Origin: Golubevia sp. BC0850
Taxonomy: Eukaryota > Basidiomycota > Exobasidiomycetes > Golubeviales > Golubeviaceae
Length of the DNA stretch: 64,000 bases
Assembly (NCBI GenBank): GCA_012976225.1
Contig: JAAVVG010000006.1
Span: 248,001-312,000, forward strand
Direction: 5' to 3'
In this document: one piece after another, positions 10,857-22,358 of the stretch
Layout: each line of letters opens with the position of its first letter
How positions within the stretch are numbered: the first letter of the stretch is position 1
Notes under the pieces: model-generated
Databases searched by the model: none
Told to the model about the DNA's origin: nothing
Seen by the model: the letters and a program-made list of their open reading frames with translations, nothing else
Translations under genes and position numbers: made by a program

Positions 10857-12720
10857 ATGGCCACTAGATCCTCCAAAAGAAGCAGACCTGAAGCTTCAGA
10901 AGCTTCCACCTCCACCGTTCCCATCACTTCAACTTCAACCATCAAGAAAGAAGCATCTCCTTCACTAGCTTCATCTCCAGCAAAGAAACAGCGTCGTTCA
11001 ACCAAAAATTCTTCATTGTCGCAAGACATTTCTCTGGATGACATTAAACCAAAAATCAAAACTGAATCTCCTTCAAAGCAATCCAATGCAGACAAAAAGT
11101 TAAACGAGTACAAGATCTCTTCAAAAACTGGTCCATTTCCAAATCATCTACATCCAACTCCTGAGGAAGCTGAAAAGGTAGCTTGGTTGTTGGCTGAATT
11201 TCATGGGTATAGGAAAGTGGAAGATGGTGGGGAAGGTCTACCTAGGTTTAGACCACCGGGTGTGGATGCTGCTTGGGGTGGGTGTGGGAATGTGTGAGTT
11301 AGAAAACACCCAAATCTTCCGATTGAGAGGCTATGAGAGAGGAGAATGAGGAGAGAGGGAATCGGAAGGTTTGATAAGGAGTACTCTCTGCTTTGAGATT
11401 GGGCTGCCTGGAGACTTGTTTCATGGATGTCTCCTCTTCTTGTCTCTTTCCTGAATCAACGGACAAGCGAGCATCAATAGACAGCAAGACCTCACACTCT
11501 TTTCGTCCCCCCCCCCCAAACCGCCTCTTCTCATCCACTCTCCCATCTTTCTTTCAGGCCTGATATTCTAGAAGCAACTATCAGAACCGTTCTTTCTTGT
11601 AACACGAGTAACAGAAACAGCACAGCAGCTCACAAATCAATGACTGAACATTTTGGACGAAACAATTGGCAAGGAATGTTAGATGCTCCTGATGGAGAAC
11701 TAGTAGAAGCTATTAGATGCGGTGGAGTGAGTCCCTGAATCTTTTCTCATCAAATTTTTCCAGGAGAAGGGCTACCTGGAGCTTTTGAACGTTGCTGAAG
11801 CGCATACATTTTGACGATTGCTTACTCTCGACTTTCCTATCGATACCGTTCCCTTTCACTCCTTTCCCCCTTTCCATCCCATCGGTTCCCTTATCGTTTC
11901 TTCTTTGCTCTCTCTTCCTACTCCTTTCTCCGATCTCCCTCTACTTCTCCTCCAGCTGGCCAACAACAAATCCAAAACCATCTTAGGAATTCTATCTTCG
12001 ACCTTGGAAAGATTTGGAAAGCTCTCTTTAGATCATCTTCATGATTCAACCGAAGAAGAGATCATGGAGGTTCTACTTTCCTTTAATGGAGTTGGACCTA
12101 AGGTTGCAAGCTGCGTTCTAGCTTTCTGTCTCGGAAGAGAAAGTTTAGCTGTTGATACTCATGTTTTTAGGCAAGTCGCTCTTCGCTCTTTACTCAGCCA
12201 TTCGCATTCCTACATGACAAAGATGTGGGAAGCCTCTGGGAGATGATCAAGCTGCCAGAAGACTAACTTTCCAAACCCACCCCCCCCCTTCTTTCACAGA
12301 CTCGCAAAAGCTCTAAACTTCGTCCCTCAAAAAGCAAATCGAGATCAAACTTACTATCATCTAAATGAAAGAGTTCCAGGACTTCTAAAATATCCTTTAC
12401 ATGTTTTATTGATTAAGCATGGGAAGAGATGTTCTAATTGTAGTGCTAGAGGTTTCGCTACTGTTAAAGAAGAGGAACCTGAAAGTGATGGAGGAGAGAA
12501 TGAAGAAAAGAAGGATAGAGATTGTCCTTTGAAGGGACAAGGGCTGTTGGGGAAGACGGGAGGTGGGGGAGGGGGTGTTGTGAAGGGCAAGGCGAAGGCG
12601 AAGGGGGTCAAGAAAGAAGTTGAAGATGAGGAGGGAGAGGTGAAGCCTGAAGAAGAGGTTAAGATGGAAGGCGGTACAGAGGATGGGATCCAGATGAAGG
12701 TTAAAGATGAAGAGGCATGA
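10857..12720 (+). CDS. HhH-GPD DNA glycosylase (endonuclease III-like)
   Basis: The ATG at 10857 opens a Ser/Lys-rich, probably nuclear-localising N-terminus (PAKKQRRSTK). Joined exons then give the HhH-GPD fold: PDILEATIRTVLSCNTSN, LANNKSKTILGIL, helix-hairpin-helix FNGVGPKVASCVLAF with the catalytic Lys of the EndoIII class, and VDTHVFR with the catalytic Asp, followed by LAKALNFVP and RVPGLLKYPLHVLLIKHGK. A CSNC pair lies after the core, but the spacing does not match a standard 4Fe-4S loop, so the cluster may be absent or altered. The C-terminus is a long low-complexity Gly/Lys/Glu tail ending KDEEA. The family removes damaged bases, often with lyase activity; which lesion is recognised cannot be read. 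Two introns contain C runs (about 11504 and 12280). Confidence 0.85.
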
Positions 12721-13281
12721 GGGAAGGTTTGGAGAATTCAGAGATCGTTGTAAATAAGTATTTGGATTTTCGAAGGGATGTTCGCAGTACACGATGCAAG
12801 CAATTCAAGGCAATCACTTTCATCTGCTACAAGGAATCGACCTCTGTCTGTTAAGGAACCCAAGGAGAAGCAGGATGCTGTCGATGAAATGTTTGAAGGT
12901 TCTGGAGAGCGAGTTGTTGAAGAAGAAAAAGCGGTGCAGCATTTTCAGTGCCAAACTTCCGAACCTTCAAAATCGTTTGTTTCTCTTCAGTACCCTTTCT
13001 CCCGACTCTTCCAGGTCTTACAGTCCAGAGCTATTTTGTGAGAAATTTAAAGATCAGAGAACATCAGGTAAGTAAGAGTGATTGCAGCAATGAGATCAAC
13101 TTTAGTCTTTAGCACTTTGCTGTAGACTTATCTGCCCGAGTTGCAGACTTGTCTGCTTCTGATTCGAGCTCCAGTCAGTTCAATAACTCTTTCAATCTAT
13201 TCTACTCCCAACTTCTGCAGCTCATCCTGAGGAACTAGTGCGATTCGATCCATCTCCGACTTGCAATCTCTTTCCAGCATC
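12721..13281. other. Intergenic between glycosylase and F-box gene
   Basis: Short overlapping frames only; none resembles a protein family. Probable 3' UTR followed by the F-box gene promoter. Confidence 0.4.
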
Positions 13282-14650
13282 ATGCCTTCTGTCGCTCGCC
13301 TCCTCAAGATTTGCTGCTCCTTTTCTTGGAAAAACGGTGAGTCATCGCCGCGACTATCTACCATCTTTGTTTCGGGCAACTCTGTTGGTCGCCAGTTTCG
13401 AATTCTAATACTACGCCTCGCTGTCTCTTGTTCCCCTTTCCGCTCCTCGATCACAAATCACAATAGCAACCTTCCGTTCTTCGAAGAAGAGGTGCATAAA
13501 CGACATTCTACCTTCTGAAGCTCTTCTTTCCATCTTCAAACATCTACCGCCAAGAGAAATGGCTCAGGTTAGAAAAGTCTCCAAGCAATGGGCAAAGTTG
13601 GTGGACGAAAACAGACAATTTTGGAGGGTTGTGGAGCTTCCAAAGATTGGTATCACTAAGGAGGGTAGTTCGGAAGACGGGCCACTAGAAAAGATTCAAT
13701 CGGCTGTCGATCAATTCGATAAGATGAGTGGATCAACTCTGGAAGAGGTTTCGATCTCCCTGCAATTTAAACTCATTACAGATGTCAGACAACTTCAAAA
13801 AGTCATTGAAATGCTTCAAAAGTCAGAAAGAACTCTTCTGTCACTCGAAATTAAAGTTCAAGACGATTTAGCCTTTCAATCCGATCACTTTCATGTTCTC
13901 AAAGACTCCTTATTGAGTTTCCCTAATCTAGTCCAATGTAAGTTGGTACTACCTTTCGTCTACGTTGAACTTCTGAGCAAGTCAAGACCTCGAGCTGGCC
14001 ATATGCAAGTGCTTTGGATCTCAGGTCTTGAGACTCCGAAACTCGGATATTTACCTTCTAGTCGTTCGGATCTCTTCAACAAGCTCACTTCTCTCTCGGT
14101 AATGCACGTTAACACAGGTCATTCCGAGTGGAGGAGAATCCTTTCTCCTTCCTCTCAGTCACTTAAACATCTCCGAGCCAATCCTAGAGATGAGCAAGGA
14201 GGAGCAGGAGAGATCGAACCGCTGCACTTTCCAAACCTGGAGGTTTTGGAGATTTTTAGCGGTGAACTTCAATTTCCAGCTTGGATGGTTGTCCCACCAA
14301 CTTTGAAGCTCTACACCGAACAGATCATGACAAGATTACCTCCGGTATCGGATCTTTGGATGGAATTTATTCAGCACAATTACTGGGATATATCAACTAG
14401 ATGTCCAAATCTTAGAGTACTCAGGATCGAAGATCCTCTTTGTCGTTACAAGCTGTTAAGACTGCTGAGAGAAAGAGCTGCAAATGTCGAAGCCGGAGAA
14501 AAAGTGGGAGAAGTCAAGATGACAAAGCTAGAGAAACTCGTAGTACCTCCAAGTATGTTTTCAGCCAATGACTTGGAAGTCTGCAAGGATCTAGTGGGAC
14601 AGGTGGTAAAATGGAACTCAGAGCTAACGTCTTGGGAGGTTGAGATGTGA
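13282..14650 (+). CDS. F-box protein with leucine-rich C-terminal region
   Basis: Two exons (13282-13336 and 13467-14650) join in frame to 412 aa. I chose the ATG at 13282 because its exon ends at a GTGAGT donor and splices in frame to the AG at 13465-13466, restoring a complete F-box: ILPSEALLSIFKHLPPREMA, then QVRKVSKQWAKLV. The F-box recruits Skp1 of an SCF ubiquitin ligase. The rest has irregular leucine-rich segments (LLSLEIKVQ, FPNLVQCKLV, FPNLEVLEIF, CPNLRVLRIE) as in fungal F-box/LRR proteins that select substrates. Starting at the internal Met at 13559 would delete half the F-box. The substrate is unknown. Confidence 0.8.
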
Positions 14651-15552
14651 AAGCTTCTCTTGTTTCGGGTGAGTCACTAGAAGTTCTGATGTCTTGATCT
14701 TCTCAATGACCACTTATGTCTAGCTCATTCCTTCCTTTATCTTCTATCTTACCCTCTCTTCACAGCTGAACGTCTTTTGATCTTCAGTGCCTCTCCTCTT
14801 CTACTTCAAAACGCTTCATCTTCATTCTCAACCATCGAACTTCTCACCAACTCTCAATTCAACTTTCATCTCTTCTCTGAGCCAGTTATTCCCATCGCAG
14901 CTCTCCTCAACATCAAATCAGAACCCATTCTGCAACACGAAAAGTAAAGACTCGATGTGCGCTTGGAGAAAAGAGAAAAATGGATCTTCAAAACTGTAGA
15001 GAAGTCGGAGGAAGGACATCAGGCTAGAAGCAAGACGAAGCCGAAGCTTCCTAAATTCGACTTAACTTCTCATTTCAAGCTTGTAATACACTTCAACTAT
15101 CGGAATCTTCTGGCTTCCCGTTCTGTGTGTTCTGGAGTGCTTGCTTTGATGGTCTCTACTTTTCTCTCCATTCTCTTCGACTGGGCGAAACATCTGAGAA
15201 CTGTACCATACTTCGATTGACGATTAGGACCAACTTTTGAGTTGAAAGTGAGAAGATTGGATCTGAGTTCAATTCTGGAACCTTTTTCTTGGATGAGGAC
15301 ACCTATGGAAGGGCGAGAACATTTTTTTTCTGGTTCTAATCTCCACGCTCTGGCTTGCAGCAATTGAGATCAAGATATAAAAACTCTGAAGAGCTTGGGA
15401 AGTGCTCTCAGGCTTCAGGAAGGAGAACAAAATTCAGGCATCTCAACTCGCCTCGGCTCTCTCCGACTTTCAAAGATTCAGCTAGCTGATTGTTTCAAGC
15501 GAGCGTGGACCGACTCCGAGAGGAGAACGCGTAGGTTGTGAGCTACAAAGTA
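14651..15552. other. Intergenic, convergent between F-box gene and secreted-protein gene
   Basis: Splice-like and pyrimidine-rich sequences occur after 14670, but no frame with recognisable homology. Probable 3' UTRs of two convergent genes. Confidence 0.35.
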
Positions 15553-16479
15553 TTAGTGACTGGACTTTCTTTCGGATGGCTGTGGTGACGTGCATGGAAG
15601 AAGCTGAACGGCAAGGAGGGAGATCAGAGGATCAGAGATTAGCAACAGAAGAAGTAGTGTGAGAGCTTCAGAGTCATCATGCATCATACAAATCAATCTC
15701 ACCTTTAATTCAGATCTTGAGAACCAACCATCGCGATCATCCAATGCTCCATTGTCAAAGAATCCCGTGTCGCAAGGGACGTCCAGTTTCCTGTTCGAGT
15801 CGCTGGACACGGCGGTACCTACGAGGTATGACTTTCTGGGGGTCAGTATCTTTAAAAGAATAAGAGGGACAGAAAGAGGTGAAAGAGATAGAGATGTCAG
15901 AGGTCATAAAAAGTACGAGAAGTGAAGAAGATTGCAGTCAACTTTCAAAACTCAAACTCACCCCGTGGTCAGCTCTTTGTAGCCAGCCGTCTCTTTTTTT
16001 GAACCACCCATCACAATCATCATCTTCACCTTGGTTGAAGACTCTTGTGTCACATTCTATCTCTTCCTCTTCCCAGGCACCATTGGCTGCCTTTCTGAGC
16101 TTCTTCTTAGTCTTGCTCTTCTTGGAAGCCAACACCTTCGAAGGGGTGAGAAGGTCGGGGAAGAAAGGAGACAAGAATCGGAAACGGATGAGCCCTAGTC
16201 AGAAAAATGGGAACACTTGGGCCAGATCGAACTGAAAATTCTATATCAAGCCTTCTTTAACTCACCTCGGGTTGAAGGATATCCCTGCCTGCAGGGACGT
16301 TGTTGGCGCCATCAAGGGCTCCCTGGAGAGAACATTAGTCCGATTCGAGAGTGTCAATTCAATCAGTGGATTGAGAGATCAGAGTGAAAGATGGGACTCA
16401 CACTCTCCACAGGAGCAGCAAGAAGCAACGAAGCCGACGAAACGATAGAAAGTAAGATGGCGACTGACTTGAGCTGCAT
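15553..16479 (-). CDS. Small secreted protein with duplicated C-D-T...D-G-W-F motif
   Basis: Five proposed exons (16402-16479, 16266-16322, 15962-16135, 15703-15831, 15553-15603) give about 162 aa. Exon 1 encodes a classical signal peptide: MQLK, a hydrophobic core (SVAILLSIV..LLLAA), then a likely cleavage near Ala-Ala-Pro. Exon 3 has a Lys-rich stretch followed by CDTRVFNQGEDDDCDGWF; exon 4 carries the related CDTGFFDNGALDDRDGWF, 11 of 20 positions identical when two flanking residues are included. The tail is LLPCTSPQPSERKSSH. No enzyme family is recognised; it is a candidate cell-wall, matrix or effector protein. The exon 4 acceptor is the weakest call: keeping the frame requires an AG at about 15832, although a stronger-looking TAG lies 13 nt further on. 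Confidence 0.6.
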
Positions 16480-17595
16480 TCTGAGGAAATTGAAGTTTTG
16501 GAGAATGAGAGAATTCTTATTCCTTACAGTTGAATCGAAAGAAGCACCTGGCTATCGAAGAGAGAGGAAGAAGAAGAAAGAAAGAAAAGTGGATGAGAAA
16601 AGGAGACGAAAGTTTCAACAAATGGTTTCTTACATAGTGATTTGAGAGATACCTAAATCTTTGACAAAGTCTAGATGAAAGGCCATGTTCTTCTCATTTT
16701 GGGCCACTCACCCCCAAACCTTTGTCGATTTTGAAGCAACGGTTCTACGACCTCCGGTTCGAGTCTTCAGAGGATTGGTGCTTCGAGCTAGCAGGAGATC
16801 GGTTTCCGGCTTAGAACTCCCCTGAATCCTCCTCTAAACCTCTGACAAAGGTTCGAAAGGTTCAAATCTCGAGCAGATTCTTTTCCTCGCGGGGAAGCAT
16901 CTTGCGGGAGAAGTGAGGAGAATCTTCTCCTGCAACTCCGCTCCTCAACTTGACCAGGAAGATGCTCGCATATATTTTCAAGTATGGAAGTTTTTCCGAG
17001 ATGCTGGCGGCTGCTGAGGTGGTATAAACAGTGAGCCGGGAAAAAGGAGTTCTCCCCGTCAACATCAACAATTCTTCTCCCTTCCATTCTCAAACCCTTT
17101 GCTGTTTTTCTATGTTGCCTCTCTGTTTAGTCTGTGTTCGAGCCTTGATGTCTCTCTCTTGTTTAATCTTCTCCGTGACTCTTTCGACTTGTTGAACTAT
17201 CAACCGGTTTCGGAGATGGGGCTCCTTCTCAAACCCAAAGGGGCCCCTGATTTGCTGGCTCAGCGCTGAGGCGGATCCTTGGTGATTGTTCCTGACACTT
17301 GCAGCTCAGAAAGCCTACAACTATAGAACATGCTCCTTGTTTGAAAATTTTTAGATCAAGAAGTCGCTGAAGAACTGAACGAACGGCAGCCAGATTCGAT
17401 CATCGAGAGAGAAGAGAGCAAAACCTAACGCTAAACTCCAATTCCTTTCACAATCAACGACGAACATTGAAATTTAAAGAGGTGAAATTGAGCTCTAAAC
17501 AACAGATACATTAAGGGGATACTGAATATTTGGGAAGATGATTGTTAAATCAGATAGAGAGACATCAAGGCTCGATCTACCTTCTATGAACCACT
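16480..17595. other. Intergenic with a promoter-like TATA and short ORF
   Basis: A TATAAACA at 17023-17030 is followed by a pyrimidine-rich leader. After an ATG near 17113 comes a 26-codon hydrophobic, Cys-containing frame (MLPLCLVCVRALM...). The leader shares short words (TTCTCCCC, CTTCCATTCTCAA) with that of the cysteine-rich secreted gene at 35063. This could be the promoter of a very small or decayed secreted-peptide gene, but support is weak. Confidence 0.25.
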
Positions 17596-19302
17596 CTAAT
17601 CCTCGTTGACCATGACGTATCTAAACCTAGGCTTTCCGGCATCCATGTCCTTAGATGCCTGGTTAAGTTCAGACATTGGTCTGGCTTCGATGAGAGGAGT
17701 GATCTTCTGTTCGACAGCCAAGTCTAGCATTTCCTTGATTCTTGGTATACCTCCAATAGCAGATCCACCAAGGGTGACTCCAGTGAAGATAAGGTTGAAG
17801 ACTAGAAATGAAGAAGAGGAAAGGTAGAGAAAAGGTCAGACTCCAAATCCAATGCGCGAGTGTAAGGGGAACAAAAGAGAGAGAGAGAGAGAGAGAGCGG
17901 CTTGGCTTTCTTTACTCACTTGGAACTGCTTGAACTGGTTTCTCTGGAGCTCCGACATGAATGACCTTTCCACCTCTTCTACAAAGAGAAAGGTACTTGT
18001 CGATTGGCATATCCGGGTTGTTGTTAGTGACAATAACGATATCCAAAGACTTGGCATGCTTTTTCCAAGCTTCATCTCCATCGGCAGTAGCTAAGAAATC
18101 AGTAGCACCAAGTTTGTTGGCTAGTTCTTCCTTGGAGTGAGTATGACTGATAGCAGTGATCTTTTCGGCACCTGGGTTTCATTGGAAAGAGAATGAGTGG
18201 AAAGAGGATTAGAAAAGGACTTCAAGCTGGGTGGGAAGAGAGAGAGGGAGGCGTGAAAAATCTTGACTCACCTAGGGCTTTGGCGAATAGAACTCCCATG
18301 TGTCCTAATCCTCCAATTCCGGAGATTCCAACTCTCTTGAAACCTTCTTGACCAGCTCCGTTCTCCTTTAGTGGAGAGTAGACAGTGACACCTCCGCACA
18401 TGAGGACAGCTGCGATCTTAGAATCCAAACCATCTGGAATAGGAACAACGAAGTGTCCATTGTATCTTCCATACCTGTAGAACAAAGAAAGAAAAGAAGC
18501 GAGAAAAGGAGAAGAGAAGAAAACCAAGTCAGAAAAGGCGAGAAAGGAAATGAGAGAGGAAGCGATAAACGGAAGGAAAAATCTGACTCACTTGGCGTAT
18601 CCTCCCTGAGATTGACCTTGACCATCTGGGTAGACTCCATTGTAAGTTCCAATCTGACCCTTGTCACAGTATGGTTCGTGGCCACTCTTGCAAGGATCAC
18701 ATTTCAAACATGAGCCCGATTGAGCGCCGATTCCTACTCTTTGTCCTACTGAGACGTGCTTGACGTTCTTTCCAACTCTGGTAGCTTTTCCTACGATTTC
18801 GTGACTGCGAGAGTACGAGGGAGATAGAGATGAGAGGTCGAAGAGGAAGTTAGTTTCGAGGAGAGAAGGAAAAAGTAGATAGGTGGAGTTGAACTAAGCA
18901 CCTGTTTGCAGCTACTCACCCGACACAGATAGGGTATCTGAGAAAAGAAAGTGAGAGAAGACAGGCGGAAGAGGAAGGAGTGAGTGAGAAAAAGAGAGTG
19001 AAGAGTTATTGAGAAGAAGAGAATGGAAAAAGATGGGACGAAACAAAGAGTTGCATATTTGCCTCGGACTACCTCGAGCTACCTCGGACCAACGACCTCC
19101 TCTAAGAGCTTACTAACTTTGCTGGACCCCAACCACTTGAAGCAGTGTGGTTGTCAGACGCACAAATTCCACAACATTCGATCTTGAGTTCTACGTCATC
19201 TTCGGTCCACTTCTTTGGAGTAAATTGTTTCCATTCCATGTTTCCGATACATTTTTCATCTTCACCGATCCATCCAACGAAGTGAGAGTCGTCTGAAGAC
19301 AT
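17596..19302 (-). CDS. Zinc-dependent, NADP-type alcohol dehydrogenase (ADH6/cinnamyl-ADH-like)
   Basis: A medium-chain dehydrogenase read from the ATG at 19302 to a TAG at 17596. Visible are the catalytic-zinc region [12 protein letters not shown], the GHEIVGKA motif, the structural-zinc cysteines CLKCDPC...[19 protein letters not shown], and the dinucleotide-binding [12 protein letters not shown]. The C-terminus is [12 protein letters not shown]. Family members in yeast reduce medium-chain and aromatic aldehydes to alcohols with NADPH in the cytosol. The second exon is only 18 nt (18920-18937): it encodes the Tyr-Pro-Ile-Cys-Val core and shares codons with both neighbours to complete Lys before it and Gly after it. 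Coenzyme preference is inferred from the subfamily. Confidence 0.9.
17876..17898. repeat. (GA)n microsatellite in an ADH intron
   Basis: An uninterrupted GA run of about 22 nt inside the penultimate intron of the alcohol dehydrogenase gene. Confidence 0.85.
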
Positions 19303-20315
19303 GGTTTTGAGGAGGTAGTTGTAGCCTGCGTTGGTAGTTGAGTTTTGAGAGAGCTTGAAAAACAGATGAAACCTTCTAGGAAGTTTTGTGAGTCAAGAGA
19401 GAAAGTGATGGACGAGATAAGAAAAGGATCAGTCTCCCTTAAGTAGTTTTTCTGAGTGGAGAACTTCGCAGCGAACGATTGGTGATCTCACCCAACATTG
19501 AGGTGGAGGTCGTGCGACATCAACCCCTTCGTAGAATTAGAAATTTGAAAAGCATTCACCGCGCAGAACGTTCAACGTTCAGATCAAAGAACATTTGTGA
19601 AAAATATGTAGATCATAGATGGCTTGGTGTGGCCGTGTAGAGGAAGGAGATGATGGAGGAGAACGTTAGTCATCCTCATAACCTCGACTTCGAGCCTCAA
19701 GTTCCCTCTATGTAAGTCTCGATGAACCACTTCTGTTCCACTTTCTGTCATTAGTGACGATGAGCGCCGGTCCGTGTTCCTGTAGGAGGAGCTCACCCCG
19801 ATTTAGGGCAGGAGTTAGACAAGCCAGGAAGGATGAGTGATGACATGTGGAGCTGAATCTCATCTCACTCCAATCCCTTCTTCGCACGCCTTGTCATTCA
19901 ATTCGATTCAGAAGTCAGAATTCAGAAACGAGTCAGTTCTACTTTCACCACGACCGAACCTTTCTCATCTCAGACGTTTCGAGAGAACTTGAGCTTTTTG
20001 GAGGTTGAAGATGATTGTATGGAGTGCATAAGGGAAGAAAGAGAGTTTAGTACATGAGGAGAAAAGAAGAGAAAAGAAATGAAAAAAGAGAAGAATGAAA
20101 AGTTATGTGTTGGGGGAAAATTGTTGACTTTTGTTGAACTCCTAGAAATCCAACTCGATCTTTTTTTTGAGCCTCTACTTTGTTGCTCTCGAGATCAGAT
20201 TCCACTACATCTCTCTCCCGTTCATTGAACCCCATCGAGACCTATAAAATTTAACCTGAAAGAAACCTGAGATCCAGAACCGAGACCTAAAAGACTATTT
20301 TGAAACTTCTACCGT
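19303..20315. other. Intergenic upstream of ADH, downstream of RPL17
   Basis: Promoter side of the alcohol dehydrogenase and 3' side of RPL17. No convincing coding frame; nothing else recognised. Confidence 0.4.
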
Positions 20316-22358
20316 TTAGGCAGCAGTGATAGCCTTACGGGCGTTCTGGACACGTTGCTTTGCGAGTTGCCTCAAGTTCTGACGAACGGGGGCGGCTGTA
20401 CGGAAGAGAAGAGGAGAGAAAGATTAGCAAAGGGAGGGGGAGGGGAGTAAAAAGCGAACCTCTCCTCGAATGCCAACTAACCTTCGGCCTTTGGAACTTG
20501 AGCTGGCTTCTCGGTCTGAGAAAGTGAGGAAAGATTAGAAGGAGTAGGAGAAGATGCGGGAAGTCAGTGATCGGCTCGAGGTGAAGAACGAACGTGAGGT
20601 GGTAGGCGTCATATTCCTGAGATCTCGAAGCAGTTGCTGAATCTTCTTCAATTCTGAAATGCTGTCTCGCTTACAGCTTCATCTGAATAGCAACCGGTTA
20701 GGCTTTCAAGCCCTTGGACCATGAGAGCTTCGCTACCATCAGACCCAAAGTACTTCGTCCTCCCTGCCATCTTGATGAAAGGTCCACCAAGACATCAACG
20801 TCTAATCTCGCATCTCGTTCCCTCGTCCCAGATTTTCTAAATCTTTGTTTTCACCTCCTGCTTTCATCTCTACATATTTCATGGACTACCTTAGGAGCCA
20901 TGCCCTTAGCCCTCTATTCCAACCTCTCCCTGTCCCCACACCTCCTCTCCATCTCCACCATGCTTCACTCCTCTATATCTCCCATCCGCAGAAACTCACA
21001 AGGTGAACCTCAATGTGGCAAGGGTGACCTTGGTATGGGTTGATTCTTCCGTGAGCACGGTAAGTTCTACGGTGAGTCTTTGGTGCCTGGTTGACAACAA
21101 TGTTGTGGATCCATAGTTCTTCAGTCTCCAAGTCCTTGGCTCCGGCGTTGGCCTCGGCATTCTTTAGAAGATTGAGCATGAACTTGGCTGACTTGACTGG
21201 CCAACGACCTGTAGTGAGAGAGAAAGAATTGAAGAGAGGGGGAGGGAGATCAGAGACCTGATGGTTGTTCGGAGATGTTGGCAAAAAATTGATGATGCTC
21301 TTGAGATGATTTGGGTTGGTGATCAAATAGGGCTGGATCTTAATGTATCAGGTTGACTTGACATCTTGAGATCTTGAGCTTGCGAATTGGGATTTGAGGA
21401 ATCCGAAGAAGCACCATCACCAGCCTCCAGCCATCGCTCCCAATCTCCAAACCTAAGGCACCCCTATTGATGTTGCTGTATTCCTCAATGTTTGCTTCTG
21501 AACAGTTTGATCGTTTGGGTGCGATGATCGTCGGATGGGTGGACTCCTTCAGCCAGCGGGCCAGCAGCTCACCACCACCAACAACTCAATACCCTTCTTC
21601 TCCTTCCATAACTCATAGATTCAATTCAAATATCTCATTCTTTTCGTTTCCAATCAAATTTTCTGCCCCACTCTCGTCACTCGCCCATTCTCCTCTCTTC
21701 CTCCTTTTCTCACCTTGGGTGGTCTTGAACTCAGAAGCCTGTTGAGTCCTTCCGACTCCTCCGTTGAACCTTCTGAAAGGAATACATTGCTTGTGTTCCT
21801 GAACGTTAGCAAGGTAAGCGTAGGCCTTGGAGAGCTTCATTCCAGAGACGGCGGCAGCGGTCTCCCTGGTGTTCTTGAAGTGAACTCTGAGGTAGGCTCC
21901 ACGAGAACGGGAAGACTTCTCTAGAAGGGCTGGGTTGTCATAGGCGTAACGGACCTATTGAAGCGGATGAGGAATAGAGAAGGTTAGAGACATTCGAAAG
22001 GGAAAGGACGATGCTCACTGAAGGTTTGACCATGCTGCCTGCTGCCTGCTGCCTGCTACCTCTCTACCCATCCACCCTTCCTTCCTTCCTTCCTTCCTTC
22101 CTTCCTTCCTTCTTCCTTCGATCCTGTTTTGATTCTCGAAATTGAGGATCGAATCTGTTGATTTCACAGCGTCATCGAAATAGAAGGTTTCCTTGAAGGT
22201 TGAAACTTGATGGCCATTCCTTCCTACCAGAAGCAAATTTTCTTCATGCTGTCCCACCTCCTTCCTCCCGCCGAATCGACTGCTTCTTGGATAAAGTTTG
22301 ATGCAATTTGCAGAAAAGATCAATTCTGTTGAATTTGAGAGCATTATATACTAACCAT
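20316..22358 (-). CDS. RPL17: 60S ribosomal protein uL22 (L17)
   Basis: Five exons (22356-22358, 21714-21954, 21000-21208, 20482-20515, 20316-20395) sum to 188 aa, the normal eukaryotic L17 length. Exon 1 contributes only the ATG, which directly abuts a GTTAGT donor. The protein continues [82 protein letters not shown] and HIEVHLTEKP, all L17 hallmarks; it lines the polypeptide exit tunnel. Introns 1-3 are about 400, 505 and 480 nt, long for this window and typical of ribosomal protein genes that host small RNAs or splicing control, though no clear C/D-box pair was found. Intron 1 also contains a (TTCC)n repeat. Confidence 0.95.
22076..22114. repeat. (TTCC)n microsatellite in RPL17 intron 1
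   Basis: About nine tandem TTCC units, preceded at 22033-22058 by four near-copies of CTGCCTG. Confidence 0.9.

Noticed and set aside
11504-11517. C runs at 11504, 12280, 28407 and 47607 as a shared signal
   Set aside because: Three lie in introns and one in intergenic DNA at varied distances from splice sites; simple homopolymers explain them.
16745-16775. GGTTCGAGTC resembles a tRNA B box
   Set aside because: The T stem does not pair and no cloverleaf could be drawn upstream.
20700-20800. Possible snoRNA in RPL17 intron 3 (TGATG- and CTGA-like words)
   Set aside because: Boxes are imperfect, spacing is wrong and no terminal stem pairs; kept only as a reason to search the intron.
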